From assembly GCF_900149695.1 (NCBI RefSeq), contig NZ_LT703004.1, positions 620,001 through 684,000 on the forward strand: a stretch of 64,000 bases of DNA, given 5' to 3'. A program made the position numbers and the translations under genes. The notes beneath the pieces are model-generated. The model did not search any database, was not told where the DNA came from, and worked only from the letters and a program-made list of their open reading frames with translations. Below are positions 33,280-41,952 of the stretch, in pieces. Origin of the DNA: Anderseniella sp. Alg231-50. Its GTDB lineage: Bacteria > Pseudomonadota > Alphaproteobacteria > Rhizobiales > Aestuariivirgaceae. The number at the start of each line of letters is the position of its first letter. Position 1 is the stretch's first letter.

Positions 33280-34629
33280 ATGAAATGTTGCGGCCCCGGC
33301 TATGCCTCACCAGCCGAAGCGATGCAGGCACCCCGAGAAAACCTGCTCTATACCATCGCAATCTATACTGGCACCGGCATTCAGAAGCCCGACTATCTGT
33401 GCACCATTGACGCCGATCCCGACAGCGACACATACAGCCAGGTGATCTCGCGGCTGGAAATGCCGGGCATTGGCGATGAACTGCATCACATGGGCTGGAA
33501 CGCGTGCTCGTCATGCCATGGCGATGCAGGCATGGAACGCAAGTACATGATTGTGCCGGGCGTGCGCTCCTCCAACCTGCATATCGTCGACTGCGCCACA
33601 GACCCGCGCAATCCGGCACTGTTCAAGGTCATCGAGGGATCTGAGATCAAGGCGAAGACCAATCTTTCAGCCCCGCACACGATCCATTGCCTGGGTTCTG
33701 AAATCATCATCTCCATGTTGGGCGATGCGCAAGGCAATGCACCGGGCGGCTACCTGCATCTGGACAAGGAGTTCAACATTCTCGGGCGCTGGGAAAACTC
33801 CATGGGCGACATCAAGTTCGGCTATGACTTCTGGTATCAACCGCGCCACAATGTGATGGTGTCCTCGGAATGGGCGGCACCCAACACTTTCATGCCGGGT
33901 TTCGATCTGGAAGAAGTCGGGCACCTGAAGTACGGGCGCGAGATCCACTTCTGGGATTTCGAGAAAAAGACACCAAAGCAGACCATGTACCTGGGCGAAG
34001 ACGGGTTGATCCCGCTGGAGGTGCGCTTTCACCACGATCCGGCCTCGTCGCACGGGTTCGTCGGCGCGGCCCTGTCGGCCAACATCATTCACTGGTGGAA
34101 AGATACAGCCGGTGAATGGCAGTGGGAAAAAATCATCGACGTGGAAAACGAGCCGCATCCGGAATGGCCGATCCCGGTGCCGGGTGTAATCTCGGTCATC
34201 CTGTTGTCCATGGACGACCGCTTTCTGTATTTCTGCAACTGGCTGCACGGCGATATCCGCCAGTACGACATATCCGACCCGCACAACCCGAAGCTCACCG
34301 GCCGGGTCTGGATGGGTGGACTGCTGGGGCGTGCACCACAAGTCAACGGCGTGAACGTCACCGGCGGACCGCAGATGATCCAGCTGTCACTGGACGGCAA
34401 GCGGCTTTACGTGACCACCTCTTTGTTTTCCACCTGGGACAATCAGTTCTATCCCGACATCCGGACAAATGGCGGCTGCATGCTGATGGTGAATTGCGAC
34501 ACCGAAACCGGCGGCATGGAGATTGACCCCGACTTCGTGGTTGATTTCGGCAAGGAACCCAACGGTCCCAGCCGCTGCCATGAAACCCGCTATCCCGGCG
34601 GCGACTGCACCAGCGATATATGGCTTTAA
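33280..34629 (+). CDS. mtoX: Selenium-binding protein family methanethiol oxidase
   Basis: The 449-residue protein belongs to the SBP56 family, now known in bacteria as methanethiol oxidase (methanethiol + O2 to formaldehyde, sulfide and H2O2). Landmarks: N-terminal KCCGPGYASP, the metal region WNACSSCHGD, SEIKAKTNLSAPHTIHCLG, GYDFWYQPRHNVMVSSEW, HHDPASSHGFVG, NWLHGDIRQYDISDP and GGPQMIQLSLDGKRLYVT. It lacks a signal peptide. Usual SCO1/MauG-type partner genes are not here; a ferredoxin follows instead. Confidence 0.85.
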   Translation: MKCCGPGYASPAEAMQAPRENLLYTIAIYTGTGIQKPDYLCTIDADPDSDTYSQVISRLEMPGIGDELHHMGWNACSSCHGDAGMERKYMIVPGVRSSNLHIVDCATDPRNPALFKVIEGSEIKAKTNLSAPHTIHCLGSEIIISMLGDAQGNAPGGYLHLDKEFNILGRWENSMGDIKFGYDFWYQPRHNVMVSSEWAAPNTFMPGFDLEEVGHLKYGREIHFWDFEKKTPKQTMYLGEDGLIPLEVRFHHDPASSHGFVGAALSANIIHWWKDTAGEWQWEKIIDVENEPHPEWPIPVPGVISVILLSMDDRFLYFCNWLHGDIRQYDISDPHNPKLTGRVWMGGLLGRAPQVNGVNVTGGPQMIQLSLDGKRLYVTTSLFSTWDNQFYPDIRTNGGCMLMVNCDTETGGMEIDPDFVVDFGKEPNGPSRCHETRYPGGDCTSDIWL

Positions 34630-34657
34630 GACCAGGACCCAGGAGCACATTGCAAAA

Positions 34658-35041
34658 GTGACCACCCACACGATCACCATCGCCAACCGTAACGGCGCGA
34701 CCTACGAGGTCGATGCGAGGAAGCCCCTGCTCGACAGCCTGCGCGCCCAGGGCGTCGACCTGCCCTATGGCTGCAAGTATGGCGGCTGCATCACCTGTGC
34801 CGCCAGACTGATCGAGGGCGAGGTCAGCCAGAGCGCACAGGTCGCCCTCAACAACCGGCAAATCGCCGACGGCTATGTCATCTTGTGCGTGGCGCGCGCC
34901 AAAAGCGACTGCACGTTCGACATCGGGGTGGAAAGTCATGACAAGCTCTATCGCAACCCCTTCCTGGACCCGCTCAAGCCGCACGAACTGAAGGCGGATA
35001 TCGCAACACCGTTAAAACAAGCTCGCAAGGACACCTTATGA
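34658..35041 (+). CDS. Plant-type [2Fe-2S] ferredoxin
   Basis: The 127-residue ferredoxin has the cluster ligands in LPYGCKYGGCITCAARL and the distant VILCVAR, the C-x4-C-x2-C...C pattern. A 25-30 residue C-terminal extension follows the fold (NPFLDPLKPHELKADI). The GTG start at 34658 lies 12 nt past AGGAG. It sits 28 nt after mtoX and overlaps the next gene by 4 nt. It would carry electrons for an oxygenase or for the upstream enzyme; the partner is unknown, but a Rieske oxygenase without its own reductase lies 7 kb away. Confidence 0.88.
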   Translation: MTTHTITIANRNGATYEVDARKPLLDSLRAQGVDLPYGCKYGGCITCAARLIEGEVSQSAQVALNNRQIADGYVILCVARAKSDCTFDIGVESHDKLYRNPFLDPLKPHELKADIATPLKQARKDTL

Positions 35042-35514
35042 CCAGCCTTGATGGCTTAAGCCATACCGACCACGACCAGCCTTACAGCGACGACTATCTG
35101 CAGACGATCCTGAAGTCGGTGAAGACCATCGCCATGGTCGGTGCCAGTCCCGACAAGACCAAGTTCAGCTATGGGGTGCTGCGCGTGCTGCACGAAACCG
35201 GTTATGACATGATTCCGGTCAATCCGCGGCCGGGCCTGACCGAAATCCGCGGCATTAAAGTCTACCCCGACCTGGATTCGATCGACCGGCCGGTGGACAT
35301 GGTCGAGGTTTTCCGCCGGGCAGAGGACCTGCCGGAGATCGCCAGGCAGGCCGTCGCCATCAATGCCAGGGTGCTGTGGGGCCAGATCGGTGTCACGCAC
35401 CCTGAAGCCGCAAAAATTGCCGAAGCGGCCGGCATGAAAGTCGTCATGGACCGGTGCCCGAAAATCGAACTGTTCCGGCCGTTCTGGAAACCGAAGCTGC
35501 ATCTTGGAATTTGA
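35038..35514 (+). CDS. CoA-binding domain protein (YccU-like)
   Basis: The 158-residue protein has a CoA-binding Rossmann domain: TIAMVGASPDKTKFSYGVLR, VNPRPGLTEIRG and the end VVMDRCPKIEL. YccU-type proteins bind CoA or similar nucleotides; no reaction is assigned. Coupled by ATGA overlap to the ferredoxin gene, it is the last member of the mtoX operon. Confidence 0.88.
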   Translation: MTSLDGLSHTDHDQPYSDDYLQTILKSVKTIAMVGASPDKTKFSYGVLRVLHETGYDMIPVNPRPGLTEIRGIKVYPDLDSIDRPVDMVEVFRRAEDLPEIARQAVAINARVLWGQIGVTHPEAAKIAEAAGMKVVMDRCPKIELFRPFWKPKLHLGI

Positions 35515-35551
35515 GCGCACCGTCAGCGGCCAACGCTGCATCTTTGCCGGT

Positions 35552-36496
35552 TCAAGTCTCAGGCGGTTTCCGGCGCAGACCTGTCAGTGCCTTCTGCATG
35601 GCAACAATCATGGCATCGCGCTCATTTGACAGCTGGTCGACGCTCGCCTGCCCTGCTTCAGCAGCAACACCGCTTACCAGTTGCCCGGCCAGGTCTTCGT
35701 TGAGATGCAGAACACCCAGGTCATCCCACCAGCGGTTGAAGCTGTCGGTATAACGTTCGCAGAACGATGACAGGCCCCCTTCTCCCGCCCCCAGATGGAA
35801 CAACATGGTCGGCCCCATCGCCGCCCAGCGCAAACCCGGACCCGCCCACATGGCGGTATCCACATCCTCCACGCTGGCAACCCCTTCCTTGATGAGATGA
35901 AGCGCCTCGCGCCACACGGCAGCCTGAAGCCGGTTTGCCACATGACCGGGCACTTCCTTGTTGACCCGAATGGTCACCTTGCCGACGCTGGCATAGAAGC
36001 GCTCTGCCGCTTCGACAACATCATCAGCGGTTCTGGCATTGCCCATCACCTCCACAAGCGGGATGAGATGCGGTGGATTGAACGGGTGGCCAAGCACAAA
36101 CCGCGACGGGTCTTTCCAACCCTGCTGCATTTCCGACAGGGTCAGCCCGGATGCGGATGTGGCAACCACCGCCCCGGTCTCCAGCGCGAGCTCGATCTCG
36201 CCGTAAAGGTCATGCTTCACCGGCAACCGTTCCGGCACACTTTCCTGCACGAACCCAGCACCGGCAACCGCATCAGCTGCCGAAACATGAAATGTAATGG
36301 CGTCCGGATCGCCACCTTTGACGAGACCCAGCCCGTCAAGCATCGGCCACGCCGTATCGATGTATTCCCGGACTGCCTTTTCTGCATCTGCAGACGGGTC
36401 ATAAACGGCAACGTTTCTGCCTGACGCAAGGAACAACGCGGCCCAGCTTGCACCGATAACGCCCGCGCCAAGAACGGCGGTATGTTTGAATTCCAT
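35552..36496 (-). CDS. L-carnitine dehydrogenase-like 3-hydroxyacyl dehydrogenase
   Basis: The 314-residue protein has an N-terminal NAD fold (AVLGAGVIGASWAALFLASG), the middle FVQESVPERLPVK and catalytic HPFNPPHLIPLVEV, and a C-terminal helical domain. This short single-enzyme form is typical of L-carnitine 3-dehydrogenase (CdhA/LcdH) rather than beta-oxidation. It would oxidise carnitine to 3-dehydrocarnitine. Co-occurrence with a BKACE gene in the same operon supports that role. It is the last gene, 2 nt after an SDR. Confidence 0.8.
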   Translation of the reverse strand: MEFKHTAVLGAGVIGASWAALFLASGRNVAVYDPSADAEKAVREYIDTAWPMLDGLGLVKGGDPDAITFHVSAADAVAGAGFVQESVPERLPVKHDLYGEIELALETGAVVATSASGLTLSEMQQGWKDPSRFVLGHPFNPPHLIPLVEVMGNARTADDVVEAAERFYASVGKVTIRVNKEVPGHVANRLQAAVWREALHLIKEGVASVEDVDTAMWAGPGLRWAAMGPTMLFHLGAGEGGLSSFCERYTDSFNRWWDDLGVLHLNEDLAGQLVSGVAAEAGQASVDQLSNERDAMIVAMQKALTGLRRKPPET

Positions 36497-36498
36497 GG

Positions 36499-37257
36499 TC
36501 AAAACAGTCCCGGTTGGAGTGGTGAGGCGGCCGTCATGCCGCCATCGACGGTAAAGCACTGCCCGGACACATAGGCAGCCTCGTCAGATGCCAGCCAGCT
36601 GACCATGTTTGCAATGTCTTCAGGCTGGCCAAACCGGCCGACCGGATGACGGGCAAGCGCGTCGGCCATCGCGGCCTCAGGATCATCGGCGAGCGCAAAT
36701 CCGTCTTCGGCCATTGCGGTCATGATCCATCCCGGCAGGATGGCGTTGCAGCGAACCGCAGGCCCATGGTCGACGGCAATGGAGCGGGTCAGTGAATGCA
36801 CAAACGCCTTCGATGCGTTGTAGAGAGCCATTGTCGGATCGGAAACCACGCCGGAAATGGAGCCGATGTTGATGATATTGCCGCCGCCGTCCTGCATCTG
36901 TGGCAGAACTGCCCGGCACATGTTGAACACGCCGCGGCAGTTGACACCGATAACCAGGTCCCAGTCGTCATCGCTGCTGTCGGCAGCGGTCTTTTCCACC
37001 TGAACACCGGCATTGTTCACCAGCAGTGTGGCAGGCCCAAACCGGCTGATGGTCTCGGTTACTATTCGGGCAACATCATCGGGACACGACACATCGGCCT
37101 GCATCCAGCCTGCCGCGTCAGGAAACCCGTCCGGTTCTGCGCCTCGGCCACAGGCCATGACCTTCATGCCATCGTTCAACAACCGGTCGACGATTGCCCT
37201 GCCGATACCACGACCGCCGCCGGTTACAATCGCCACCTTGTCCACAAGCTTTGTCAT
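36499..37257 (-). CDS. SDR family oxidoreductase
   Basis: The 252-residue classical SDR has TGGGRGIGRAI for NAD(P), LVNNAGVQ, the catalytic Ser (IGSISG) and YNASK, and a C-terminal YVSGQCFTVDGG. The start at 37257 overlaps the aldehyde dehydrogenase gene by 4 nt. Substrate unknown; in this operon a hydroxy-betaine or dehydrocarnitine-type compound is plausible. Confidence 0.87.
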   Translation of the reverse strand: MTKLVDKVAIVTGGGRGIGRAIVDRLLNDGMKVMACGRGAEPDGFPDAAGWMQADVSCPDDVARIVTETISRFGPATLLVNNAGVQVEKTAADSSDDDWDLVIGVNCRGVFNMCRAVLPQMQDGGGNIINIGSISGVVSDPTMALYNASKAFVHSLTRSIAVDHGPAVRCNAILPGWIMTAMAEDGFALADDPEAAMADALARHPVGRFGQPEDIANMVSWLASDEAAYVSGQCFTVDGGMTAASPLQPGLF

Positions 37258-38675
37258 GCGTGCGCAATCATGACATGGCGAACGGACGTATAGGCATCCA
37301 GCGCATAAACCGACATGTCGCAACCGGTTCCCGAACCCTTCATCGCCGCCCATGGCATCTCAGGCGTGCCGACACCGTGTGTGTTGACCCATGTAAAGCC
37401 GTAGCGAAGCCGGCTGCTGACCGCCATCGACCGGCCTGCATCCCTGGTCCAGACCGAAGAGGCAAGGCCATATCTTCCCCTGTTGGCAATTGCCACGGCT
37501 TCGTCCGCATCGGAAAACCGCGATATGGTGACAACCGGGCCAAACACTTCGTTGCAGGCAATTTCAGCATCATTGCCCACATTTGCCACAACGGTAGGCT
37601 GGTAGAAGTAGCCGGCTCCGTCCAGGGGCTTGCCGCCGGCAACGATCTCGCAATCGGCATCTGCCTGATCGACGAACGCGGCAACACGGTCGCGCTGAGC
37701 GGCTGAAACCAGCGGCCCCATCTCGGTGCCGTCCGCTCTTTGCGCGCCAACCTTGATGGAGGAAACGGCAGTGCCAAGTTCTGCAACCAGTTTGTCGTAA
37801 ATCCTTGTCTGGGCCATGATCCTGCAGGGCTGGGCACAGTCCTGGCCTGCGTTGAAGTAAGACCCGGCGCGGATAGTGTCGACAACCGCTTCGAGATCGG
37901 CGTCGTCAAACACGATCACCGGCGCCTTGCCGCCAAGCTCCAAATGCACATGGCGTATCTGGTTCGACGCTGCTCTCATCGCGGCCATGCCGGTGGCGGG
38001 AGATCCCGTGACGGTAATGGCTTCTGTTTCCGGCGCATTGATCAGCCGGTCGCCAATCGTCGGCCCGCGCCCGTGGATGACATTCAACACGCCTTTCGGC
38101 AAAATGCCTGCCATCAATTCCGCCGCCCGCAAAGTGGACAGCGGCGTCAGTTCAGACGGCTTCAAGACAATTGTGCATCCAGCAGCAATGGGTGCTGCCA
38201 GCTTCCATGCCGCCATCATCAAGGGATAGTTCCACGGCGCTATTGCAGCGACGGGACCAACCGGGTCACGGCGGATCATGCTGGTGTGACCTTCGACATA
38301 TTCGCCTGCCGCAGAACCTGTCATGGTGCGTGCCGCTCCGGCAAAGAACCTGAACGTGTCTATGGTCAACGGCATCTCGTCTTCAAGCGCCGATGGCCAT
38401 GGTTTTCCCACATCCATGCTTTCCAGTCCGGCAAGCTCTTCGGCATTTTGCTCAAGAACATCGGCAATCTGCAGCAACAGCGCCGATCTTGCTGCAGGCG
38501 TGCTGCGCGAAAAATTTTCAAACGCTTCACAAGATGAGCGCACGGCCGCATCCACCTGCTCGGCACTGGCCTCCGGCACATTTGTGATTTCGTCGCCGGT
38601 TGCCGGATCGACAACGGATATGGCGTCGCCGTCGCCAGCCACCATTTCACCATTGATCAGAAGCCTGGTCTGCAT
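37254..38675 (-). CDS. Aldehyde dehydrogenase (betaine/aminobutyraldehyde type)
   Basis: The 473-residue NAD-dependent ALDH has IAPWNYPLMMAAWKLAAPIA, the catalytic Glu in HLELGGKAPVIVFDD, GQDC with the catalytic Cys, and EVFGPVVTI. Sequence style (GYTWVN-like FTWVNTHG) fits betaine-aldehyde or gamma-aminobutyraldehyde dehydrogenases. In the operon it would oxidise a quaternary-amine aldehyde to its acid, for example betaine aldehyde to glycine betaine. Confidence 0.87.
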   Translation of the reverse strand: MQTRLLINGEMVAGDGDAISVVDPATGDEITNVPEASAEQVDAAVRSSCEAFENFSRSTPAARSALLLQIADVLEQNAEELAGLESMDVGKPWPSALEDEMPLTIDTFRFFAGAARTMTGSAAGEYVEGHTSMIRRDPVGPVAAIAPWNYPLMMAAWKLAAPIAAGCTIVLKPSELTPLSTLRAAELMAGILPKGVLNVIHGRGPTIGDRLINAPETEAITVTGSPATGMAAMRAASNQIRHVHLELGGKAPVIVFDDADLEAVVDTIRAGSYFNAGQDCAQPCRIMAQTRIYDKLVAELGTAVSSIKVGAQRADGTEMGPLVSAAQRDRVAAFVDQADADCEIVAGGKPLDGAGYFYQPTVVANVGNDAEIACNEVFGPVVTISRFSDADEAVAIANRGRYGLASSVWTRDAGRSMAVSSRLRYGFTWVNTHGVGTPEMPWAAMKGSGTGCDMSVYALDAYTSVRHVMIAHA

Positions 38676-38686
38676 GCTCGCCTCCT

Positions 38687-39616
38687 CTAGAACTTCACCT
38701 GATCTCCGCCCTTGAGCGCCAGGCGTTGCCTGGCTTGAGCAGGTGTTGCGACCGTCAAGCCGAGATTTTCGACAATGCCCCTTATCTTGCGAACCTGGTC
38801 GGCATTGGATTTAGCCAGTTCACCGGGGCCGATATAGAGGCTGTCTTCAAGTCCAACCCGCAGATTGCCGCCCAGCATGGCCGATTGCGTGCCGAATGCC
38901 ATTTGATGGCGCCCTGCAGCCAGCACCGACCATTCGTACCTGTCACCGAACAGCTTGTCCGCGATGGTGTGCATGTGCATCAGATTGTCGAGATCAGCCC
39001 CCACACCGCCAAGGATGCCAAACACCATCTGAATGAAGAACGGCGGTTTGATAATGCCTTTGTCGACAAACCAGGCCACATTGTACAAATGGCCCAGGTC
39101 ATAGCACTCGAACTCGAACCGCGTGCCATGACCGTCACCCAGTGTTTTGATGGCGTACTCAATGGTCTTGAATGTATTGGGGAAGATGAAGTCCCTGGTC
39201 ATTTCCAGGAAAGCCGGCTCCCAGTCATGCTGCCAGTCTGAATATTTCTCCAGCATCGGGAAAATACCGAAATTCATTGACCCCATATTGAGGGACGCCA
39301 TTTCCGGGCTGGCATGGGTCGCAGCGGCCAGGCGCTCGTCCATGGACATGCCGAGGCCACCACCCGTCGATATATTGATGACCGCATCGGTCGATTGCTT
39401 GATGACCGGCAGAAACTGCATGAAGGTCTCGGGCCGCGGATCAGGCTTGCCGGTTTCAGGATCGCGGGCATGCAGATGAATGATCGATGCACCGGCCTCT
39501 GCCGCGTCGATGGCGGCAGTCGCGATCTGGGCGGGCGTGATCGGCAGATGCGGCGACATGGTGGGCGTATGAATGCCACCGGTCGGCGCGCAGGTGATGA
39601 TGACAGGGTTCGCCAT
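38687..39616 (-). CDS. BKACE-family beta-keto acid cleavage enzyme
   Basis: The 309-residue TIM-barrel enzyme has ITCAPTGGIHTPTMSPHLPI, the zinc HLHARDP motif, a GGGLGMSMDER stretch and LEDSLYIGPG near the end. The family uses acetyl-CoA to cleave beta-keto acids, giving acetoacetate plus a CoA ester. In carnitine degradation (CdhC) the substrate is dehydrocarnitine and the product betainyl-CoA; the carnitine-type dehydrogenase in the operon supports this. The betainyl-CoA thioesterase (CdhB) is not in this cluster. Confidence 0.85.
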   Translation of the reverse strand: MANPVIITCAPTGGIHTPTMSPHLPITPAQIATAAIDAAEAGASIIHLHARDPETGKPDPRPETFMQFLPVIKQSTDAVINISTGGGLGMSMDERLAAATHASPEMASLNMGSMNFGIFPMLEKYSDWQHDWEPAFLEMTRDFIFPNTFKTIEYAIKTLGDGHGTRFEFECYDLGHLYNVAWFVDKGIIKPPFFIQMVFGILGGVGADLDNLMHMHTIADKLFGDRYEWSVLAAGRHQMAFGTQSAMLGGNLRVGLEDSLYIGPGELAKSNADQVRKIRGIVENLGLTVATPAQARQRLALKGGDQVKF

Positions 39617-39620
39617 GTCT

Positions 39621-40415
39621 CTAGAGCCTCATCTGCTGGACTTGCGCGGACAGACCGCCATCGAGCACCCAGAGTTGGCCGGATGCGTAACGCGCCTCGT
39701 CAGACGCCAGCCAGTTAACCAGATTGGCAATATCTTCAGGCGTGCCGCAGGTCCGTGTCGGGTGCACAGCCTTGACCGCATCCAGCACCGTATCCAGTGA
39801 CCCCCCGCCTGCGCCGGAGCCTTCACCTGAAAAGAAACTGCGCAGCATTGGCGTGTCCACATAACCGGGACACACGGCATTGACGCGAATGCCCTCAGGT
39901 CCGTGATCGCAGGCCATGGCCCTGGTCAGGGCATGCACCGCACCCTTGGAGGCGCAATAGGCGGCAAGACCGGGATCGGCGATGAAACCGTCATAGGATC
40001 CGAAATTGATGATCGAGGCTCCAGTTCCCGAAGCTGCCGCCTGCCGCATCAGCGGCAAGGCGTGTTTCGATGTCAGGAAGGTGCCGGTCACGTTGATTGC
40101 AAAAATACGGTTCCAGTCATCAAGTGATGTCTGCTCGATCGTGTGCTCGATCTCGATACCGGCCGCGTTGACCAGCACATCAAGCCTGCCGCACTCGGCG
40201 TCGACCTTCGCCATGGCCGCCTTGGCATCTGCTTCGGATGTCACATCCAGCTTCACGAAGCGGCTGTCGTCAGTTGCGGCATCTTCCAGTGATCCGTGTT
40301 CGCTCAGGTCAGCCGCGAAAACTGTCGCGCCTTCCTTGAGGAAGCGGGCACAGATTGCCCGGCCAATGCCGCCGCGGCCGCCTGTGACGAGCGCCACCTT
40401 GTCCTTCAGTTGCAT
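39621..40415 (-). CDS. SDR family oxidoreductase
   Basis: The 264-residue classical SDR has VTGGRGGIGRAICARFL, LVNAAGIE, catalytic FGSYDG and YCASKG, and an ASGQLWVLDGG end. Its ATG at 40415 lies 1 nt from the sulfatase stop. It is distinct from the SDR at 36499 but similar in type; role in betaine metabolism is unassigned. Confidence 0.87.
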   Translation of the reverse strand: MQLKDKVALVTGGRGGIGRAICARFLKEGATVFAADLSEHGSLEDAATDDSRFVKLDVTSEADAKAAMAKVDAECGRLDVLVNAAGIEIEHTIEQTSLDDWNRIFAINVTGTFLTSKHALPLMRQAAASGTGASIINFGSYDGFIADPGLAAYCASKGAVHALTRAMACDHGPEGIRVNAVCPGYVDTPMLRSFFSGEGSGAGGGSLDTVLDAVKAVHPTRTCGTPEDIANLVNWLASDEARYASGQLWVLDGGLSAQVQQMRL

Positions 40416-40416
40416 C

Positions 40417-41952
40417 CTAGTCACCTTTGCCTGCAGGGGGAAAACGATAGCGCGTTGCCGCCTCGGTCCAGTCCATGTGGTTGCGGACATACTGCCGGCT
40501 TGCATCCGATGGCGGATTGTAATCCCAGTGTTCACCGGCACCGGCCTGCATGGCCGCATGCAAGGCGTGCCGGGATTTCTGGGTGGCAATCACATTTTTC
40601 CGCAACTCCTCGCTGTCCCAGCGTTGCGAGACTTCGGCGGCAAAATCTGCAGCAACGTTTGCGTAGGCGGGATCAGTGGCAAGGTTGACCCTTTCAAGCG
40701 GGTCTTTCTCCAGGTCGTAGAGCTGGGCCGGGTCAGGATCACAATGAATGTACTTGTAAGGTCCGCGCCTGATCATGAACACCGGATAAGGTGTCATCTC
40801 GGCGCAGTATTCCGCGATGGCTTCGTCCACGGCGTCGGTTTTTCCGCGGGCCAGGGGCATCAGGCTGCGGCCATCTACAGGCTCACCCAGTATGGCGGCA
40901 TCACCGCCTGCGATCTCAAGTAAAGTCGGCAGGACATCCACCAGGGAACAGGCATTTGGTGCAGTCCCGTGCGCGACACCCGGCCCGGCCATCACCAGCG
41001 GCACGCGGGCTGAATGCTCGAAGAAATTCATCTTGTACCAGAGGCCGCGTTCACCGAGCATGTCGCCGTGATCTGCGGTCACAATAACAATTGTATTGTC
41101 GAGCTCTCCGATCTCTTCCAGCGTCTTCACCATCTGGCCGATCTTGCTGTCGAAATAGCTGACATTGGCGAGGTAGGCCCGTCGTGCCCGGCGCACTTCT
41201 TCACCTGACAACGGTACGTAGCTGGCTTCAATGCCGTCCATCAGGCGGCGTGAAAACGCGTCCTGGTCCTCAAGCGCCGGCAAGTATTCCGGCATGTCAA
41301 TGTCATCGTCGGAATACAGGTCCCACCATTCCGGGCGTGTGACATAAGGATCATGTGGATGGATGAAACTGGCGACAAGGGCAAATGGCGCGGCATTGCC
41401 GTGGGCCTTGTCGCGAGCGAAATCAAACAGCCAGCGCCGGGCGGCGAAGCCCACCTCGTCATCATAATCGATCTGGAATGTGGCCTGTGCAACACCGCTT
41501 TCCTTGACGGTCTGCATGTTGTGGTACCATTTGTCGATGCGCTCATCATGCGCTTCCCAATCGGGCGTCCAGGCGAAATCGGCTGGGTAGATGTCCGTCG
41601 TCACCCGGTCTTCGAAACCATGTTTCTGATCGGGGCCGACAAAGTGCATTTTTCCGGACAGGCAGGTGCGGTAGCCAAGTGCCTTGAGGTAGTGGGCAAA
41701 AGTCGGCACCGACGCCCTGAACTCCGACGCGTTGTCATAGGCCGCGATGCGGCTGATCAACTGGCCGGACATGAAGGAAAAGCGCGATGGCGCACACAAG
41801 GGCGAGTTGCAGTAAGCCGCATCAAACCGCATACCGCGTGCCGCAACCGCATCCAGGTGGGGTGTCTTGGCGGCACGGTGACCGTACGCTCCGGTGAAAT
41901 GCGGCGCCAGCTGGTCGGCCATGATCACGACGATATTTGACTGCGGCTTCAC
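40417..41952 (-). CDS. betC: Choline-sulfatase
   Basis: The 511-residue type I sulfatase converts choline-O-sulfate to choline and sulfate. The formylglycine site is NSPLCAPSRFSFM (C-x-P-x-R). Choline-sulfatase hallmarks follow: SGKMHFVGPDQKHGFEDR, TTDIYPADFAWTPDW, IDKWYHN, SFIHPHDPY, DHGDMLGERGLWYKMNFFE and the C-terminal YVRNHMDWTE. No signal peptide, so cytoplasmic. Its start overlaps the Rieske gene's stop by 4 nt. Confidence 0.92.
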   Translation of the reverse strand: MKPQSNIVVIMADQLAPHFTGAYGHRAAKTPHLDAVAARGMRFDAAYCNSPLCAPSRFSFMSGQLISRIAAYDNASEFRASVPTFAHYLKALGYRTCLSGKMHFVGPDQKHGFEDRVTTDIYPADFAWTPDWEAHDERIDKWYHNMQTVKESGVAQATFQIDYDDEVGFAARRWLFDFARDKAHGNAAPFALVASFIHPHDPYVTRPEWWDLYSDDDIDMPEYLPALEDQDAFSRRLMDGIEASYVPLSGEEVRRARRAYLANVSYFDSKIGQMVKTLEEIGELDNTIVIVTADHGDMLGERGLWYKMNFFEHSARVPLVMAGPGVAHGTAPNACSLVDVLPTLLEIAGGDAAILGEPVDGRSLMPLARGKTDAVDEAIAEYCAEMTPYPVFMIRRGPYKYIHCDPDPAQLYDLEKDPLERVNLATDPAYANVAADFAAEVSQRWDSEELRKNVIATQKSRHALHAAMQAGAGEHWDYNPPSDASRQYVRNHMDWTEAATRYRFPPAGKGD

